A DNA stretch of 64,000 nt from NCBI RefSeq assembly GCF_011009015.1, contig NZ_CP048878.1, positions 795,501 through 859,500 of the forward strand, read 5' to 3'. Below the pieces are notes generated by a model. That model ran no database searches, was not told where the DNA came from, and worked only from the letters and a program-made list of their open reading frames with translations. Positions 46,365 through 55,608 of the stretch are shown piece by piece (position 1 is the first letter of the stretch; each line of letters opens with the position of its first letter). The DNA comes from Spartinivicinus ruber (GTDB lineage: Bacteria; Pseudomonadota; Gammaproteobacteria; Pseudomonadales; Zooshikellaceae). Position numbers and translations under genes: made by a program.

Positions 46365-48239
46365 TTAGCTGCGATTTAGCGTTGATCTTAAATGATTTTC
46401 CAGGGAGTTTGCGGTGATTTCTCCCTGAACACGGAGGTTTGGCAGTTCTTCACCTGTCTTGTTAAAGAATAACAGGGCAGGCGGGCCAAAAATTGAGTAT
46501 TTTTTGAGTAATTGCTGCTGTTCGTGATTAAAAGCAGTGATATCCAGCTTGATCAACGAAAATTGTGTGAGAAGAGGCTTTACGTTTTCTGCAGGAAGCA
46601 CTTCTCGCTCTATAACTTTACAGGAAATACACCAGTCAGCGTATAGGTCAACCATTACTGGCTTTTGCTGACTTTTGGCTAATGCCAATGCTTGCTGTAG
46701 CTCTTGAGCTGTGTAGATTTTGGTAAAAATTTGATTGCTGCTGGAATTAGAAGCAGTGCTTGCACTGACCTTACTAGCAAAAGACAGGGGGCGAAGCGGG
46801 TCTTGCTGGCCTTGAGCAGCACCAATAATCAGGCAGAAACCATAAACCATCATAACAATGCCAAGGGATTGCCATAAGGCAGGCCAGCCTTTGGTTCTTT
46901 CAAATTGAAGTGCTCCCATATAAACAGCGCTACCAATTAAAAGCGCTGCCCAAAGCACCAGTGTAACAGGGCCTGGTAGGACTCTTTCTAGCATCCATAC
47001 GGCTACTGCTAGCAGCATAACACCAAATACATTCTTGACTGAGTTCATCCAAGCGCCAGCTTTAGGTACTAAGCTGCCAGCTCCAGCACCAATTAAAATC
47101 AAAGGAAGGCCCATACCAATGCTTAAGCTAAATAAAGCTACACCCCCAATCAGTGGGTCGCCGGTTTGGCTGATATAAGTTAATGCGGCTATTAAGGGAG
47201 CAGATACACAAGGGGATACCATTACGGCGGATAACATGCCCATGATAAAAACCCCAGTAAAAGCCCCTGCTTTTTGCTGTTCGCTGATGGCGTGAATTTT
47301 TGCCTGTAGTGCCTGGGGTAAGTTCAAGGTATATAAGCCAAACATGCTTAACGATAAAACGGCAAAGAAAATAGCAAAGGGGACCAGCACCCAGGCGGAC
47401 TGTAGTTTTGCAGGTAAGTTGAAGCTAATACCTAGCAACCCGACTAATACACCAAGAGCGGTATAAACTAGGCTCATACCTGCTACATAAGCAACACTTA
47501 GCCAGAAGTTTCTACTGTGAGAAGTAGAGTGCTTCTGTTGGCCAATAATTAGGCTAGATAAAATTGGTACCATTGGCAGTACGCAAGGGGTAAAGCTCAG
47601 AGCAATCCCACCTGCAATGAATGAGAAAATAATCAGTACCCAACTACCAGATGAAAGTAACGAATAGAGCTGTGACTCTTCGGAAGGAGGCACTGCAGAG
47701 ACTTGTCTGGCAGACTTATTAGTTGATTGAAGCGCATTGGTAGTAGTTGAGGCTTCTGCCGATGAAGTGTTACCAGGTGTTAAGGCTAAATTAATGGTAT
47801 GGGGTGGGTAACATAAACCAGCATCCGCACAGCCTTGAAAAGTGACAGCTACTTCTAAAATGTCTTTGGATTGGCTGAGGGGAAGTTTTACTACGACATC
47901 TGTTGGATATACTTCCAGATCTTTTTGTGCAAACTGGTCAAATTTAAGTTTCCCTTTGGGAAAGATTGGCTCTTTTAGGCTTATTCCTTCTGTGAGAGAC
48001 TGAAAGCGAAAGCGTTCTTTATAGAGGTAATGCTCTGGAGTGACTTTGACAGTAATCAATGCTTCTTGATTAACGATCTGGCCGCTTACCTGAAAAGCTT
48101 CTTCAACAGGTAAAAATTCAGTATCACCAAGGTAGGCTGCTGGGTCGTCATTACCTCCGAATAAATCATCAAGCCCTGCCTGCAAATTAACTGAAAAGAA
48201 ACTGAAAAAAATAACAAAAACAAGAGAAAGCCGGTGCAT
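46365..48239 (-). CDS. dsbD: Thiol:disulfide interchange protein DsbD
   Basis: A 624-residue inner-membrane reductase that passes electrons from cytoplasmic thioredoxin to periplasmic DsbC and DsbG. A signal peptide (about 1-21) and N-terminal periplasmic domain with Cys in 'FQGCADAGLCYPP' precede eight membrane helices. These carry 'FTPCVLPMVPIL' and 'VSPCVSAPLIAAL'. A C-terminal thioredoxin-like domain has the CxxC 'DLYADWCISCKVIE'. All six functional cysteines appear present. It also supplies cytochrome c maturation in many species. Confidence 0.96.
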   Translation of the reverse strand: MHRLSLVFVIFFSFFSVNLQAGLDDLFGGNDDPAAYLGDTEFLPVEEAFQVSGQIVNQEALITVKVTPEHYLYKERFRFQSLTEGISLKEPIFPKGKLKFDQFAQKDLEVYPTDVVVKLPLSQSKDILEVAVTFQGCADAGLCYPPHTINLALTPGNTSSAEASTTTNALQSTNKSARQVSAVPPSEESQLYSLLSSGSWVLIIFSFIAGGIALSFTPCVLPMVPILSSLIIGQQKHSTSHSRNFWLSVAYVAGMSLVYTALGVLVGLLGISFNLPAKLQSAWVLVPFAIFFAVLSLSMFGLYTLNLPQALQAKIHAISEQQKAGAFTGVFIMGMLSAVMVSPCVSAPLIAALTYISQTGDPLIGGVALFSLSIGMGLPLILIGAGAGSLVPKAGAWMNSVKNVFGVMLLAVAVWMLERVLPGPVTLVLWAALLIGSAVYMGALQFERTKGWPALWQSLGIVMMVYGFCLIIGAAQGQQDPLRPLSFASKVSASTASNSSSNQIFTKIYTAQELQQALALAKSQQKPVMVDLYADWCISCKVIEREVLPAENVKPLLTQFSLIKLDITAFNHEQQQLLKKYSIFGPPALLFFNKTGEELPNLRVQGEITANSLENHLRSTLNRS

Positions 48240-48484
48240 GGTCAGGTTATTCCAGTATTTTTTGGTGGCTGATGATTAAATGACGTTTGACTAAGCTTTT
48301 CAGTCGAGGTTCCTGCATCTGTAATTAGAGCTGTCACTAATAAGTATTGCTCTTTATCTACCAGAGCTGCTGATGAAAGAAAAACTTTCAGATAAGCATT
48401 ATTTCCTTAATGTTGGGGAAAGAGGATAACACGGGATAAGGAACGGGTAGAAAATTTTCTAATCCAATCAAGTGAACTGCATGT

Positions 48485-50119
48485 TTAACTACCTTGATAC
48501 ACTTTTACGCAGTTTCGTCCTGCATGCTTGGCTTCATATAATGCCTTATCTGCCTGAACTGAGAGTTGCTCACCGTTACTGCCATTAAACATAGCCAAGC
48601 CACAGCTAAAGGTTACCTGCAAGTCAGTAGGGTGAGCAGGTTGTTTCATTTGTGAAAAGTGCTCACGAATATCGTCAAGAAGCCCAAGTGCAGCTTGTTG
48701 TTCTGTATTAGGTAAAATGATTGCGAACTCCTCTCCACCATAACGGCCAATGGTGTCTGTTTTTCTTAGGCGCTGTTTTAGGAACAGGGCAAGGCTTTTG
48801 ATCACTCGGTCACCCATGGGGTGGCCGTAAGTGTCATTAACGCTCTTAAACTTATCGATATCAATCATGGCAAAGGCTAAAGGGTGTTTGTACTCTTCTG
48901 AGCGCATTACCTCAGTCTGTAACTGTTGTAAGGTATAGGTGTGGTTGTATAAACCAGTTAAACTGTCGCGAATCATTCGTGATAGCAATGTTCTAGCTCG
49001 CTCACCACGGTTGCGTACAGTCATTATCAAGTGACGGGGTTTAATAGGTTTGGTTAAAAAATCGTCTCCACCTTCACCCATTGCGGCGAGCTGCTTGTCA
49101 ATATCTCCTTCTGCCGAAAGATAAATAATAGGGATACTAACGTACTTTTCCTGCTGCCTAATGACTTTTGCCAGCTCCATACCATTACAGTCGGGCATGT
49201 ACATGTCCATGATGATCAAGTCAGTATCAAATTTTTCTAATACATCCAGTACTTCTAGCGGTTTAGTGACAACTTGAGTAATAATACCTGCCTTATTTAA
49301 GGTGCTTTGGGTGAAATATGCCTGGGCTTTGGAGTCATCAACGATGAGCACTCGATAAGGGTCGTTTAAGGTAATGCGAGTAAGTTGCTCAACTCGCTCG
49401 ATTACATGGCCTGCTTCCAGTCCATGGGTGTAAAATTCGCAGCCATTTGCTCGGGCAGCGGCTAGGCGGGTGAGGATGTCATCTTCTTCCTCATGACAGT
49501 AAAACAAAATGGGGATAGGGGTTTCTTTTTGAGCTTGGATATTATTGATTAGCTCAATGCCAGCACGTTTTTCACCTCCGAAATCAACATCCATAACGAT
49601 AACGGCAGGATGGCGGTTTTCAAACCCTTTCATAAACTCATCATGAGTGTGAAAAACTTTGGCCCTTAAGCCAAAATACTCCATTTGCTTTAGTAGTTTA
49701 GTGGCCATACTGAAGTGGTTTAGGCTGATATAAACGGGCTTACTGGTTGGGATAGAAGTGATTTGTACAGTGGTGTCGCCTTTGCGCAGGGCAGTATAAC
49801 TGAGCTTGATAATTAAGTCGTTTAAGTGACGAATAACGTCGCTGTCAGGGGCTTTTTCTTTATTGAAGTTATGTAGTACATCACTGATTTGTTTGGCAAT
49901 GTCAGAATGGGCTTGCTGTTTAAAGCGTTCAGCATATTTAAGTAGCTTTTCATTAGCGCGTTGAAACTCAGTTAGCCACTGTTTAGACCAGTGCTCAGTA
50001 TTGAGTCGATGCCAGCACTCAATAACCTGGCGGGCACGGTTTGTTACGCGTTGAGCAAAATGGTCCTTTAAACGTGCTGTTTGTGAAGTGGTTGATGGCT
50101 TTACTACAAGCTCAGTCAT
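48485..50119 (-). CDS. REC-REC-GGDEF diguanylate cyclase, GcbA type
   Basis: A 544-residue cytoplasmic response regulator. A helical N-terminus (about 15-115) is followed by REC1 (about 127-245, 'VIVMDVDFGGEKRAG' with Asp177/179 but an atypical start lacking the DD pair). REC2 (about 255-370) has 'VLIVDDSKA' and phospho-acceptor Asp305. The GGDEF domain (about 380-540) has an active 'GGEEF' (461-465) and an allosteric RxxD I-site (452-455), so c-di-GMP synthesis and product inhibition are expected. The architecture and place next to dsbD match GcbA of Pseudomonas, which promotes attachment through LapD; that makes it a natural partner of the lapGD genes 1-3 kb away. Confidence 0.88.
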   Translation of the reverse strand: MTELVVKPSTTSQTARLKDHFAQRVTNRARQVIECWHRLNTEHWSKQWLTEFQRANEKLLKYAERFKQQAHSDIAKQISDVLHNFNKEKAPDSDVIRHLNDLIIKLSYTALRKGDTTVQITSIPTSKPVYISLNHFSMATKLLKQMEYFGLRAKVFHTHDEFMKGFENRHPAVIVMDVDFGGEKRAGIELINNIQAQKETPIPILFYCHEEEDDILTRLAAARANGCEFYTHGLEAGHVIERVEQLTRITLNDPYRVLIVDDSKAQAYFTQSTLNKAGIITQVVTKPLEVLDVLEKFDTDLIIMDMYMPDCNGMELAKVIRQQEKYVSIPIIYLSAEGDIDKQLAAMGEGGDDFLTKPIKPRHLIMTVRNRGERARTLLSRMIRDSLTGLYNHTYTLQQLQTEVMRSEEYKHPLAFAMIDIDKFKSVNDTYGHPMGDRVIKSLALFLKQRLRKTDTIGRYGGEEFAIILPNTEQQAALGLLDDIREHFSQMKQPAHPTDLQVTFSCGLAMFNGSNGEQLSVQADKALYEAKHAGRNCVKVYQGS

Positions 50120-50313
50120 AATAAAATTGAAGGCCCTTACAATAGCATCTAACTAACTGGCAATTTCTTGGTGAGTAAGCGACATGTTTTAATGTTAAGG
50201 TTTTCTTGTAAGTTATAGGTTATAGCTTGGTTTGACTCAACTATTCGCCTGCTTTCAATACCAGAAACAATACAATAGCTTAAATTAGATAAAGCAACTG
50301 GATACTTATTACT

Positions 50314-50757
50314 ATGCTGCATAACGTAGTACATTTTTGGCTGTCAGTCGTCATGATAATTAGTCTCACTGGTTGTCAGCCGTTGGTTGAATATGCTGAT
50401 GCTCAACAAACTGATAGCGATCAACCAGAGCAAGAGCAGAGTAATCTTCAAACCCAAATAGCTTGGCTTTTACTTGAAGCAGAAGATGCCTTCAAGGAAC
50501 GACGTCTAACTACACCAAAAGGTGATAACGCTTTAAGTTATTATCGTGAAGTAATTCGCTTACAACCAGATAATGTTGAAGCAAATCAAGGGATAGCACG
50601 GATTGTAGAACAATACTCTGCTTGGGCTTATCGGGCAGCTAAGCAACAGCGTTGGGTTAAAGCGAAAGAGTATTTGAACAAGGCTCAGCAAATCCAACCA
50701 GACCATCCCAGTTTACAAGAAGTCGCCGACCTAATTAAGCAAGGCCAGGCTAAGTAA
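50314..50757 (+). CDS. TPR-like lipoprotein
   Basis: A 147-residue protein with a lipoprotein signal (lipobox LTGC, Cys at about 21). An acidic Gln/Asp/Glu-rich stretch (about 25-45) is followed by paired helices with TPR character (about 50-140: 'ALSYYREVIRLQPDNVEANQGIARIVEQYSAWAYRAAKQQRWVKAKEYLNKAQQIQPDHPSLQEV'). Likely an envelope scaffold. It is divergent from the diguanylate cyclase and precedes lapG by 192 bases. No family name can be given; the Shine-Dalgarno sequence is weak. Confidence 0.65.
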   Translation: MLHNVVHFWLSVVMIISLTGCQPLVEYADAQQTDSDQPEQEQSNLQTQIAWLLLEAEDAFKERRLTTPKGDNALSYYREVIRLQPDNVEANQGIARIVEQYSAWAYRAAKQQRWVKAKEYLNKAQQIQPDHPSLQEVADLIKQGQAK

Positions 50758-50853
50758 TGTTTGAAGAGTGATTAATTAATAAACGACATTTAGTAACCTA
50801 CCTGTATGAAGCGCCTTAATCTTTCCCTCCTCTCTTTGACTATGCTTACTATA

Positions 50854-50887
50854 GTGGTGTAACTCACTTGTAGTTACACCACATTTC
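50854..50887 (+). terminator. Terminator-like inverted repeat after the lipoprotein gene
   Basis: A perfect 11-bp stem GTGGTGTAACT/AGTTACACCAC (50854-50864, 50872-50882), loop of 7, followed only by ATTTC. The U tract is poor, so it may be a weak terminator or a regulatory hairpin before lapG. Confidence 0.5.
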
Positions 50888-50907
50888 ACTGATAACAAAA
50901 AACCGGA

Positions 50908-50930
50908 CTAGCCCGGCAAATCTGGGTTAG
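50908..50930 (+). promoter_or_regulatory. Hairpin in the lapG leader
   Basis: CTAGCCC (50908-50914) pairs with GGGTTAG (50924-50930) with one G-T pair across a 9-base loop. It is followed directly by a G6 run and the lapG ribosome binding region, so pairing could influence translation. Confidence 0.4.
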
Positions 50931-50949
50931 GGGGGAATGGGTGGAATGA

Positions 50950-51633
50950 GTGGTAACAATAGGAATTACCGCGAGATTTAAGCGCCAGCTAGGCACTTTC
51001 CTACTGATTACCAGCCTGCTGAGCATAACTTGGGCAAATGAATTGAGCTTGTCTCAGGAGCTTTTGCAGCAGGTTAAAAGTGGTTATGGTCAGTCAGCGG
51101 TTAACCGATTAAAGCAATGGCAACAGTTAGTAACAAAAAGCCAGAATTTATCTGAGTCAGAAAAGCTTGCTGCCGTTAATAGATTTTTTAATCAGCTACG
51201 CTTTGTTAACGATATTGATCATTGGAAAAAAGAAGATTATTGGGCGACACCTGTTGAGTTTATGGCATCTGGGGCAGGAGATTGCGAAGACTTTTCCATT
51301 GCAAAATACTTCACTTTGCGCCTGTTAGGAGTGCCAGATAAGAAAATGCGCATTACCTACGTTAAAGCTTTAAGCCTTAATCAAGCCCATATGGTGTTGA
51401 GCTATTTTCCTGAAGGTCAACGTATTCCCCTCATACTAGATAATTTAATTAGTGAAATAAAGCCTGCCTCTACGCGTAAAGACTTGTTACCTGTCTATAA
51501 CTTTAATGGTGACGGTTTATGGTTGGCCAAACAGCGTGGTGAAGGTAAACGGGTCGGTAAATCCACACGAATTAGTTTGTGGGTAGAGTTAAGAGAAAGG
51601 ATGCTAAAACAGCAGCAAGGTGAAAAGTTGTAA
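50950..51633 (+). CDS. lapG: LapG-type periplasmic cysteine protease
   Basis: A 227-residue transglutaminase-like cysteine peptidase (BTLCP/DUF920 family) with a signal peptide (about 1-30). The catalytic triad is Cys112 in 'GAGDCEDFS', His147 in 'NQAHMVLSY' and Asp164 in 'LILDNL'. The DCE triplet around the Cys is the calcium-binding site known in LapG. LapG cuts the N-terminal anchor of giant RTX-type adhesins and frees cells from surfaces; LapD holds it back when c-di-GMP is high. The start is a GTG; no ATG exists in frame nearby, and a G-rich GGTGGA lies just upstream. lapD follows after 83 bases. Confidence 0.92.
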   Translation: MVTIGITARFKRQLGTFLLITSLLSITWANELSLSQELLQQVKSGYGQSAVNRLKQWQQLVTKSQNLSESEKLAAVNRFFNQLRFVNDIDHWKKEDYWATPVEFMASGAGDCEDFSIAKYFTLRLLGVPDKKMRITYVKALSLNQAHMVLSYFPEGQRIPLILDNLISEIKPASTRKDLLPVYNFNGDGLWLAKQRGEGKRVGKSTRISLWVELRERMLKQQQGEKL

Positions 51634-51716
51634 CTGGTGCTACACCCTATAAATAGTAAGCCCTTTAAATTGCTGAAAGCCATTTATTTATAGGGAAGCT
51701 AATAAGGAGCCCTGAA

Positions 51717-53660
51717 ATGACGGTGTTAAGGCTGTTACTGATATTTTTAACCCTAATTATTGTCGTGCTATTTTCAGCCAACTTTTTGTTGAATGTCTAC
51801 GATGCCCGCTCCTATTTGCAAGAACAACTTGAGTCTCATGCCCAGGATACAGCGACGTCATTGGGGCTTTCAATTGCAGCTGTTGAAGGTGGGGATATTG
51901 CTACAATCGATTCGATGATAGATGCCATCTTTGACCGTGGCTATTACCAACAAATTATTTTTACTGATATTGATGGCAAGGTATTAGTAAATAGTCAGCA
52001 ACCTGTTCGGCTGGAAGGTGTACCTAAATGGTTTGTTAATTGGATTCAATTGACTGTACCAACAGCAACATCTGAAGTTAACCAGGGCTGGGTAATGTTG
52101 GGTAAATTGGCGGTTACCAGTCACCCTGGTTTTGCATACCGAAATTTATGGCATAAAGCTAAATCAAATTTAGTATTGTTTGCTTTGGTGGCATTGGCTT
52201 CCTGGTTGGCGCTTACGCTTTTATTGAGATTAATATTAAGACCATTGTCATTGTTGGAAAAACAAGCCAAGGCTATTTGTGAAAAACAATTTGAAGTACA
52301 ACCGCAGTTACCTAAAACCCGTGATTTAAGGCGAGTGGTTGAGGCCATGAATAACATGGCTAAACGTCTGCAATATCTATTTAATGAGCAGGTCGAGGTT
52401 ATCGAAAGATTAAGAGATCAGTCTCATCGTGATTCTGTTACTGGGCTGCCAAACCGACAAGCATTTGATAATCGAGTCGGTGCTTGGATGGAGTCGGAGC
52501 AGGGAGAGTCAGGGGGTGGGGTTGTGTTGTTACAAATAAGGCACTTGCAGCAGCTGAATTTAGAGCAGGGCAGGGAAGCGGGTGATGCATTAGTCAAGCA
52601 AGTGGCGGAACAATTACAAGCTGTATTTCATGACTACCCAGGCAATGTATTAAGCCGACGCAGCGGAGGTGATTTTGCCGTATTTGTACCAAGGGTTTCA
52701 ATAGAGTTACTGCAAAGCTTAACGGAAACCCTTTATCGTCAGCTAATAGGTTTGCAATTACTAGAAAGTATTCATGCACCAGATACCTTGCATGTGGCAG
52801 CAGTGTTGCGGCTAAATCGTTGTTCTTTGGTGCAGCTGTTAACTGATGCAGATATTAGTTTACGACAGTTGCAATCTAAGGGCGCAAGTGGCTGGTCTTG
52901 CAGTAAAGTCGAAGTGGAGCAGGCTGATTATATGGATTGGCCAGCAAACGAATGGCATCAGCAGTTACAAACAGTGTTAGCGAGTAAATCTCTGATACTT
53001 TATGGACAACAAGTGTATGACAATAAACGACAGTTAATACAAAAAGAAGTCTTGGTCAGAGTTAAATTAAACAGCGATATAGTCTCTGCAGGGGTGTTTT
53101 TGCCTATGGCAGAGCGTTTTGGTTTAGCAGAGGAATTTGATAAATTAATTGTTGAGCTGGTTATTCAGCATCTGCAGCAACAATCGGCAGACTGCCCTTA
53201 TTGTGTGAATCTGTCTCCCAGGTCGCTACAGAGTGAAGCGTTTAGTAACTGGTTACTTGATAAGTTTGAGCAGCATCGACAGTTATTATCGCAACTAGTA
53301 TTTGAAGTACCGGAATATTGTGTACAACTTGCGTTGCCTGTTATGCAACAATTAGCAACCAAGCTCAATAAGTTGGGAGGAAGCTTTAGTATTGATCACT
53401 TTGGCGTGGGGGCCAATGCATTTGCTTATTTACAAAGTCTCTCAGCTCATTACCTTAAAGTGGATAGTAGTTATTTAAAACAGTTGCTGGAGAGTAAAGA
53501 CAATCAGTTTTTTATTCAGTCGTTGGTACAAATTGCCCATAGTCGAGATATTACTATTTTGGCAGAAGGAATTGAGTCAGAAGAAGTATGGGAGTTGTTG
53601 ATAAGTTTGGGGATTGACGGTGGTCAGGGATATTTATTACACCGACCAGAGTCGCTTTAA
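51717..53660 (+). CDS. lapD: LapD-type c-di-GMP receptor with degenerate GGDEF and EAL domains
   Basis: A 647-residue inner-membrane receptor. A first membrane helix (about 5-25) leads into a LapD_MoxY_N periplasmic domain (about 27-148) with the conserved GW at residues 124-125, the Trp that contacts LapG. A second helix (about 150-172), HAMP and a signalling helix follow. The degenerate GGDEF domain (about 237-395) has SGGDF at 316-320. The degenerate EAL domain (about 405-645) has EVL in place of EAL. Catalysis is not expected; c-di-GMP binding to the EAL domain would make the periplasmic domain sequester LapG. It forms a pair with lapG. Confidence 0.92.
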   Translation: MTVLRLLLIFLTLIIVVLFSANFLLNVYDARSYLQEQLESHAQDTATSLGLSIAAVEGGDIATIDSMIDAIFDRGYYQQIIFTDIDGKVLVNSQQPVRLEGVPKWFVNWIQLTVPTATSEVNQGWVMLGKLAVTSHPGFAYRNLWHKAKSNLVLFALVALASWLALTLLLRLILRPLSLLEKQAKAICEKQFEVQPQLPKTRDLRRVVEAMNNMAKRLQYLFNEQVEVIERLRDQSHRDSVTGLPNRQAFDNRVGAWMESEQGESGGGVVLLQIRHLQQLNLEQGREAGDALVKQVAEQLQAVFHDYPGNVLSRRSGGDFAVFVPRVSIELLQSLTETLYRQLIGLQLLESIHAPDTLHVAAVLRLNRCSLVQLLTDADISLRQLQSKGASGWSCSKVEVEQADYMDWPANEWHQQLQTVLASKSLILYGQQVYDNKRQLIQKEVLVRVKLNSDIVSAGVFLPMAERFGLAEEFDKLIVELVIQHLQQQSADCPYCVNLSPRSLQSEAFSNWLLDKFEQHRQLLSQLVFEVPEYCVQLALPVMQQLATKLNKLGGSFSIDHFGVGANAFAYLQSLSAHYLKVDSSYLKQLLESKDNQFFIQSLVQIAHSRDITILAEGIESEEVWELLISLGIDGGQGYLLHRPESL

Positions 53661-53773
53661 ATTACCCACATCGTTATGTAAATAACCCTTTGGGCCTTTC
53701 TAAGTGTTATTCAAATCAGGTTATACGATATATAATCTAGCTCTGTCGCGCTAAGTATGGAAGAGAAGCCAAT

Positions 53774-54820
53774 ATGTCAATTGATTCAGCAAAATTGAGT
53801 TTATTTAGATTTGTAGAAAAGGTCCCTTTGGTGAGAGGTAAACTGGCAAAAACGGTTATTGCTGTTGTTGTAGTGCTGGCTATTGTGAGCTTTGCAATAG
53901 GCAGCTATTGGAGTATTGAGCCAGACCTGTTTGATGTAAAGGAAGCAGCTAAACAAAAAGCTGCAGAATTGCAAATGGAAGTTGTGCCTGGTTTCACTAC
54001 ATCGACTACTTTATCAAAAGTTACAGGAACACTATTAAATAAGCCGGGCGGCTATCTTTCTAACGATGTGATGGTACCTGGGGTACTCTTGGATAATATT
54101 CCAAGTTGGGAATTTGGAGTATTAGTTCAGGTTCGTGACTTATCAAGAGCCATGCGAAAGAGTTTTAGTCGCTCTCAATCCCAGTCTGTTGAAGATAAAT
54201 TATTAGCAAAAGCAGAACCTAAGTTCAGTTTCGATAATAAAAGCTTTATCTTGCCCAGCACTGAAAGTAAATATAAAGAAGGCTTGCAGCTGTTAAATAA
54301 ATATATTGAAAAGTTGGCAAACCCAAGTGAGCCTGATGCACAGTTTTATACCCGTGCAGATAACTTGAATGACTGGTTGCAAGATGTATCAAGTCGACTA
54401 GGTAGCATGTCACAACGACTAAGTGCCAGTGTAGGGAAAGCCCGATTAAATACATCACTTGCTGGTGATCCTGATGCAGAAAGTGCAACTTACCAACAAA
54501 CTATAGAACAAAAGAAAACGCCCTGGTTTGAAATTGATAATGTATTTTATGAGGCAAGAGGTGCTTCTTGGGCTTTGATTCACTTTTTAAGAGCAGTAGA
54601 AGTAGATTTTGCTGGTGTACTGAAAAAGAAGAATGCGTTGATCAGTTTGCAGCAAATAATCCGTGAACTAGAAGCCACCCAGGAAACCGTTTGGAGCCCA
54701 ATGGTGCTTAATGGTGGTGGATTTGGTTTTTGGGCAAACCATTCATTGGTGATGGCATCTTATATTTCTAGAGCTAATGCTGGTATTATTGATTTAATGG
54801 ACTTGTTACAGAAAGGATAA
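53774..54820 (+). CDS. DUF2333 family membrane protein
   Basis: A 348-residue protein with one N-terminal membrane helix (about 26-45, 'TVIAVVVVLAIVSFAIGSY') and a large periplasmic or cytoplasmic helical domain with conserved 'GGYLSNDVMVPGVLLDNIPSWEFGVLVQVRD'. This is the DUF2333 family of unknown function, common in gammaproteobacteria. It lies 113 bases after lapD with a possible own promoter (TATAAT at 53731-53736, poor -35) and is closed by a strong terminator. The link to adhesion is only by position. Confidence 0.8.
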   Translation: MSIDSAKLSLFRFVEKVPLVRGKLAKTVIAVVVVLAIVSFAIGSYWSIEPDLFDVKEAAKQKAAELQMEVVPGFTTSTTLSKVTGTLLNKPGGYLSNDVMVPGVLLDNIPSWEFGVLVQVRDLSRAMRKSFSRSQSQSVEDKLLAKAEPKFSFDNKSFILPSTESKYKEGLQLLNKYIEKLANPSEPDAQFYTRADNLNDWLQDVSSRLGSMSQRLSASVGKARLNTSLAGDPDAESATYQQTIEQKKTPWFEIDNVFYEARGASWALIHFLRAVEVDFAGVLKKKNALISLQQIIRELEATQETVWSPMVLNGGGFGFWANHSLVMASYISRANAGIIDLMDLLQKG

Positions 54821-54845
54821 ATTTAGTTTAGATTAAACTTTTGTC

Positions 54846-54880
54846 AAAAAGCCGTGTCAAAACCACGGCTTTTTTGTTTG
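54846..54880 (+). terminator. Rho-independent terminator after the DUF2333 gene
   Basis: An 11-bp stem AAAAAGCCGTG/CACGGCTTTTT (54846-54856, 54864-54874) with a 7-base loop and continuing T tract. Confidence 0.92.
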
Positions 54881-55608
54881 TTATTTTTACAAGGCTTGTA
54901 GTTTATAACCAATATAAAATTTTAAGCTGCTGATTTATATCATATTCTAAAGCTGGTTTAAGAATTGCTTATTTACCGCAAATGATAACTGCTTAAAGCT
55001 AAGGTATTTTTAGGTATCGGCAGAGTATAACCCAGTTGTTTATCTCGGTTTATAGATAACTACGGTAGTATGCTTAGGTATTACAATTTGGGTGTCGTAT
55101 GACTATACATACGTTTTAGAAAAAAGTAGAAGTTGAAAGAAGGAAATAATCAACCCGATTATTTATGAACTTCTTCACATTATAGCGTATTTGCTTATTG
55201 GGTATTAGGGTATAAACTGTCGTCTTTTTTTGGTTGCAGTAAGCTCAGGGCGAATGGTAACGATTGTTACAGCCAGAGTATTGTCGTTATGTCCAATGCA
55301 GCTATACCCACAATGCGAAGGATATGTGTATGAAGGGCAAATAGCCAATCTATGATTAGTACGAACGTTCTCGCATATAATAATAGGGAAGTGAACAAGT
55401 AGCAATTTATTTGTTAATAATTACTTATCTTTTGGATGTGCTTTATAGGCTGCTTATTAAAATTAAGCAATGAAAAGTTTGCAATGTTGATTATGAACTG
55501 TAGCCACACGGTCATTGAAGTATACAGTCGTGCTTCATTTTTAGATGTAGAACCAATAGCAGGAATACTCACGGCGAAAGGTGTAACTAGTAGGAGAGAG
55601 TTGAGCTG
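54881..55608. other. Long AT-rich non-coding region before the CsrA-like gene
   Basis: More than 700 bp without a convincing gene. It contains a strong hairpin at 55129-55173: inner AAATAATC/GATTATTT (55144-55151, 55157-55164) and outer GAAGTT/AACTTC (55129-55134, 55168-55173). A TTATC/GATAA pair lies near 55040-55060. GGA trinucleotides are present but not enriched. An sRNA or an unusually long 5' leader of the CsrA-like gene is possible; no terminator was found directly before that gene. Confidence 0.45.

Noticed and set aside
50881-50949. c-di-GMP (GEMM) riboswitch before lapG
   Set aside because: The leader is structured, but the conserved GEMM core sequences were not found.
55205-55405. 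Possible 66-codon minus-strand gene in the long gap before the CsrA-like gene
   Set aside because: Its Cys/His/Thr-rich product matches nothing I recognise, has no good ribosome binding site and lies in AT-rich non-coding DNA; a real small gene cannot be fully excluded.
54881-55608. Csr-type sRNA with many GGA motifs upstream of the CsrA-like gene
   Set aside because: GGA occurs only about as often as expected by chance and the hairpin loops do not present repeated ANGGA.
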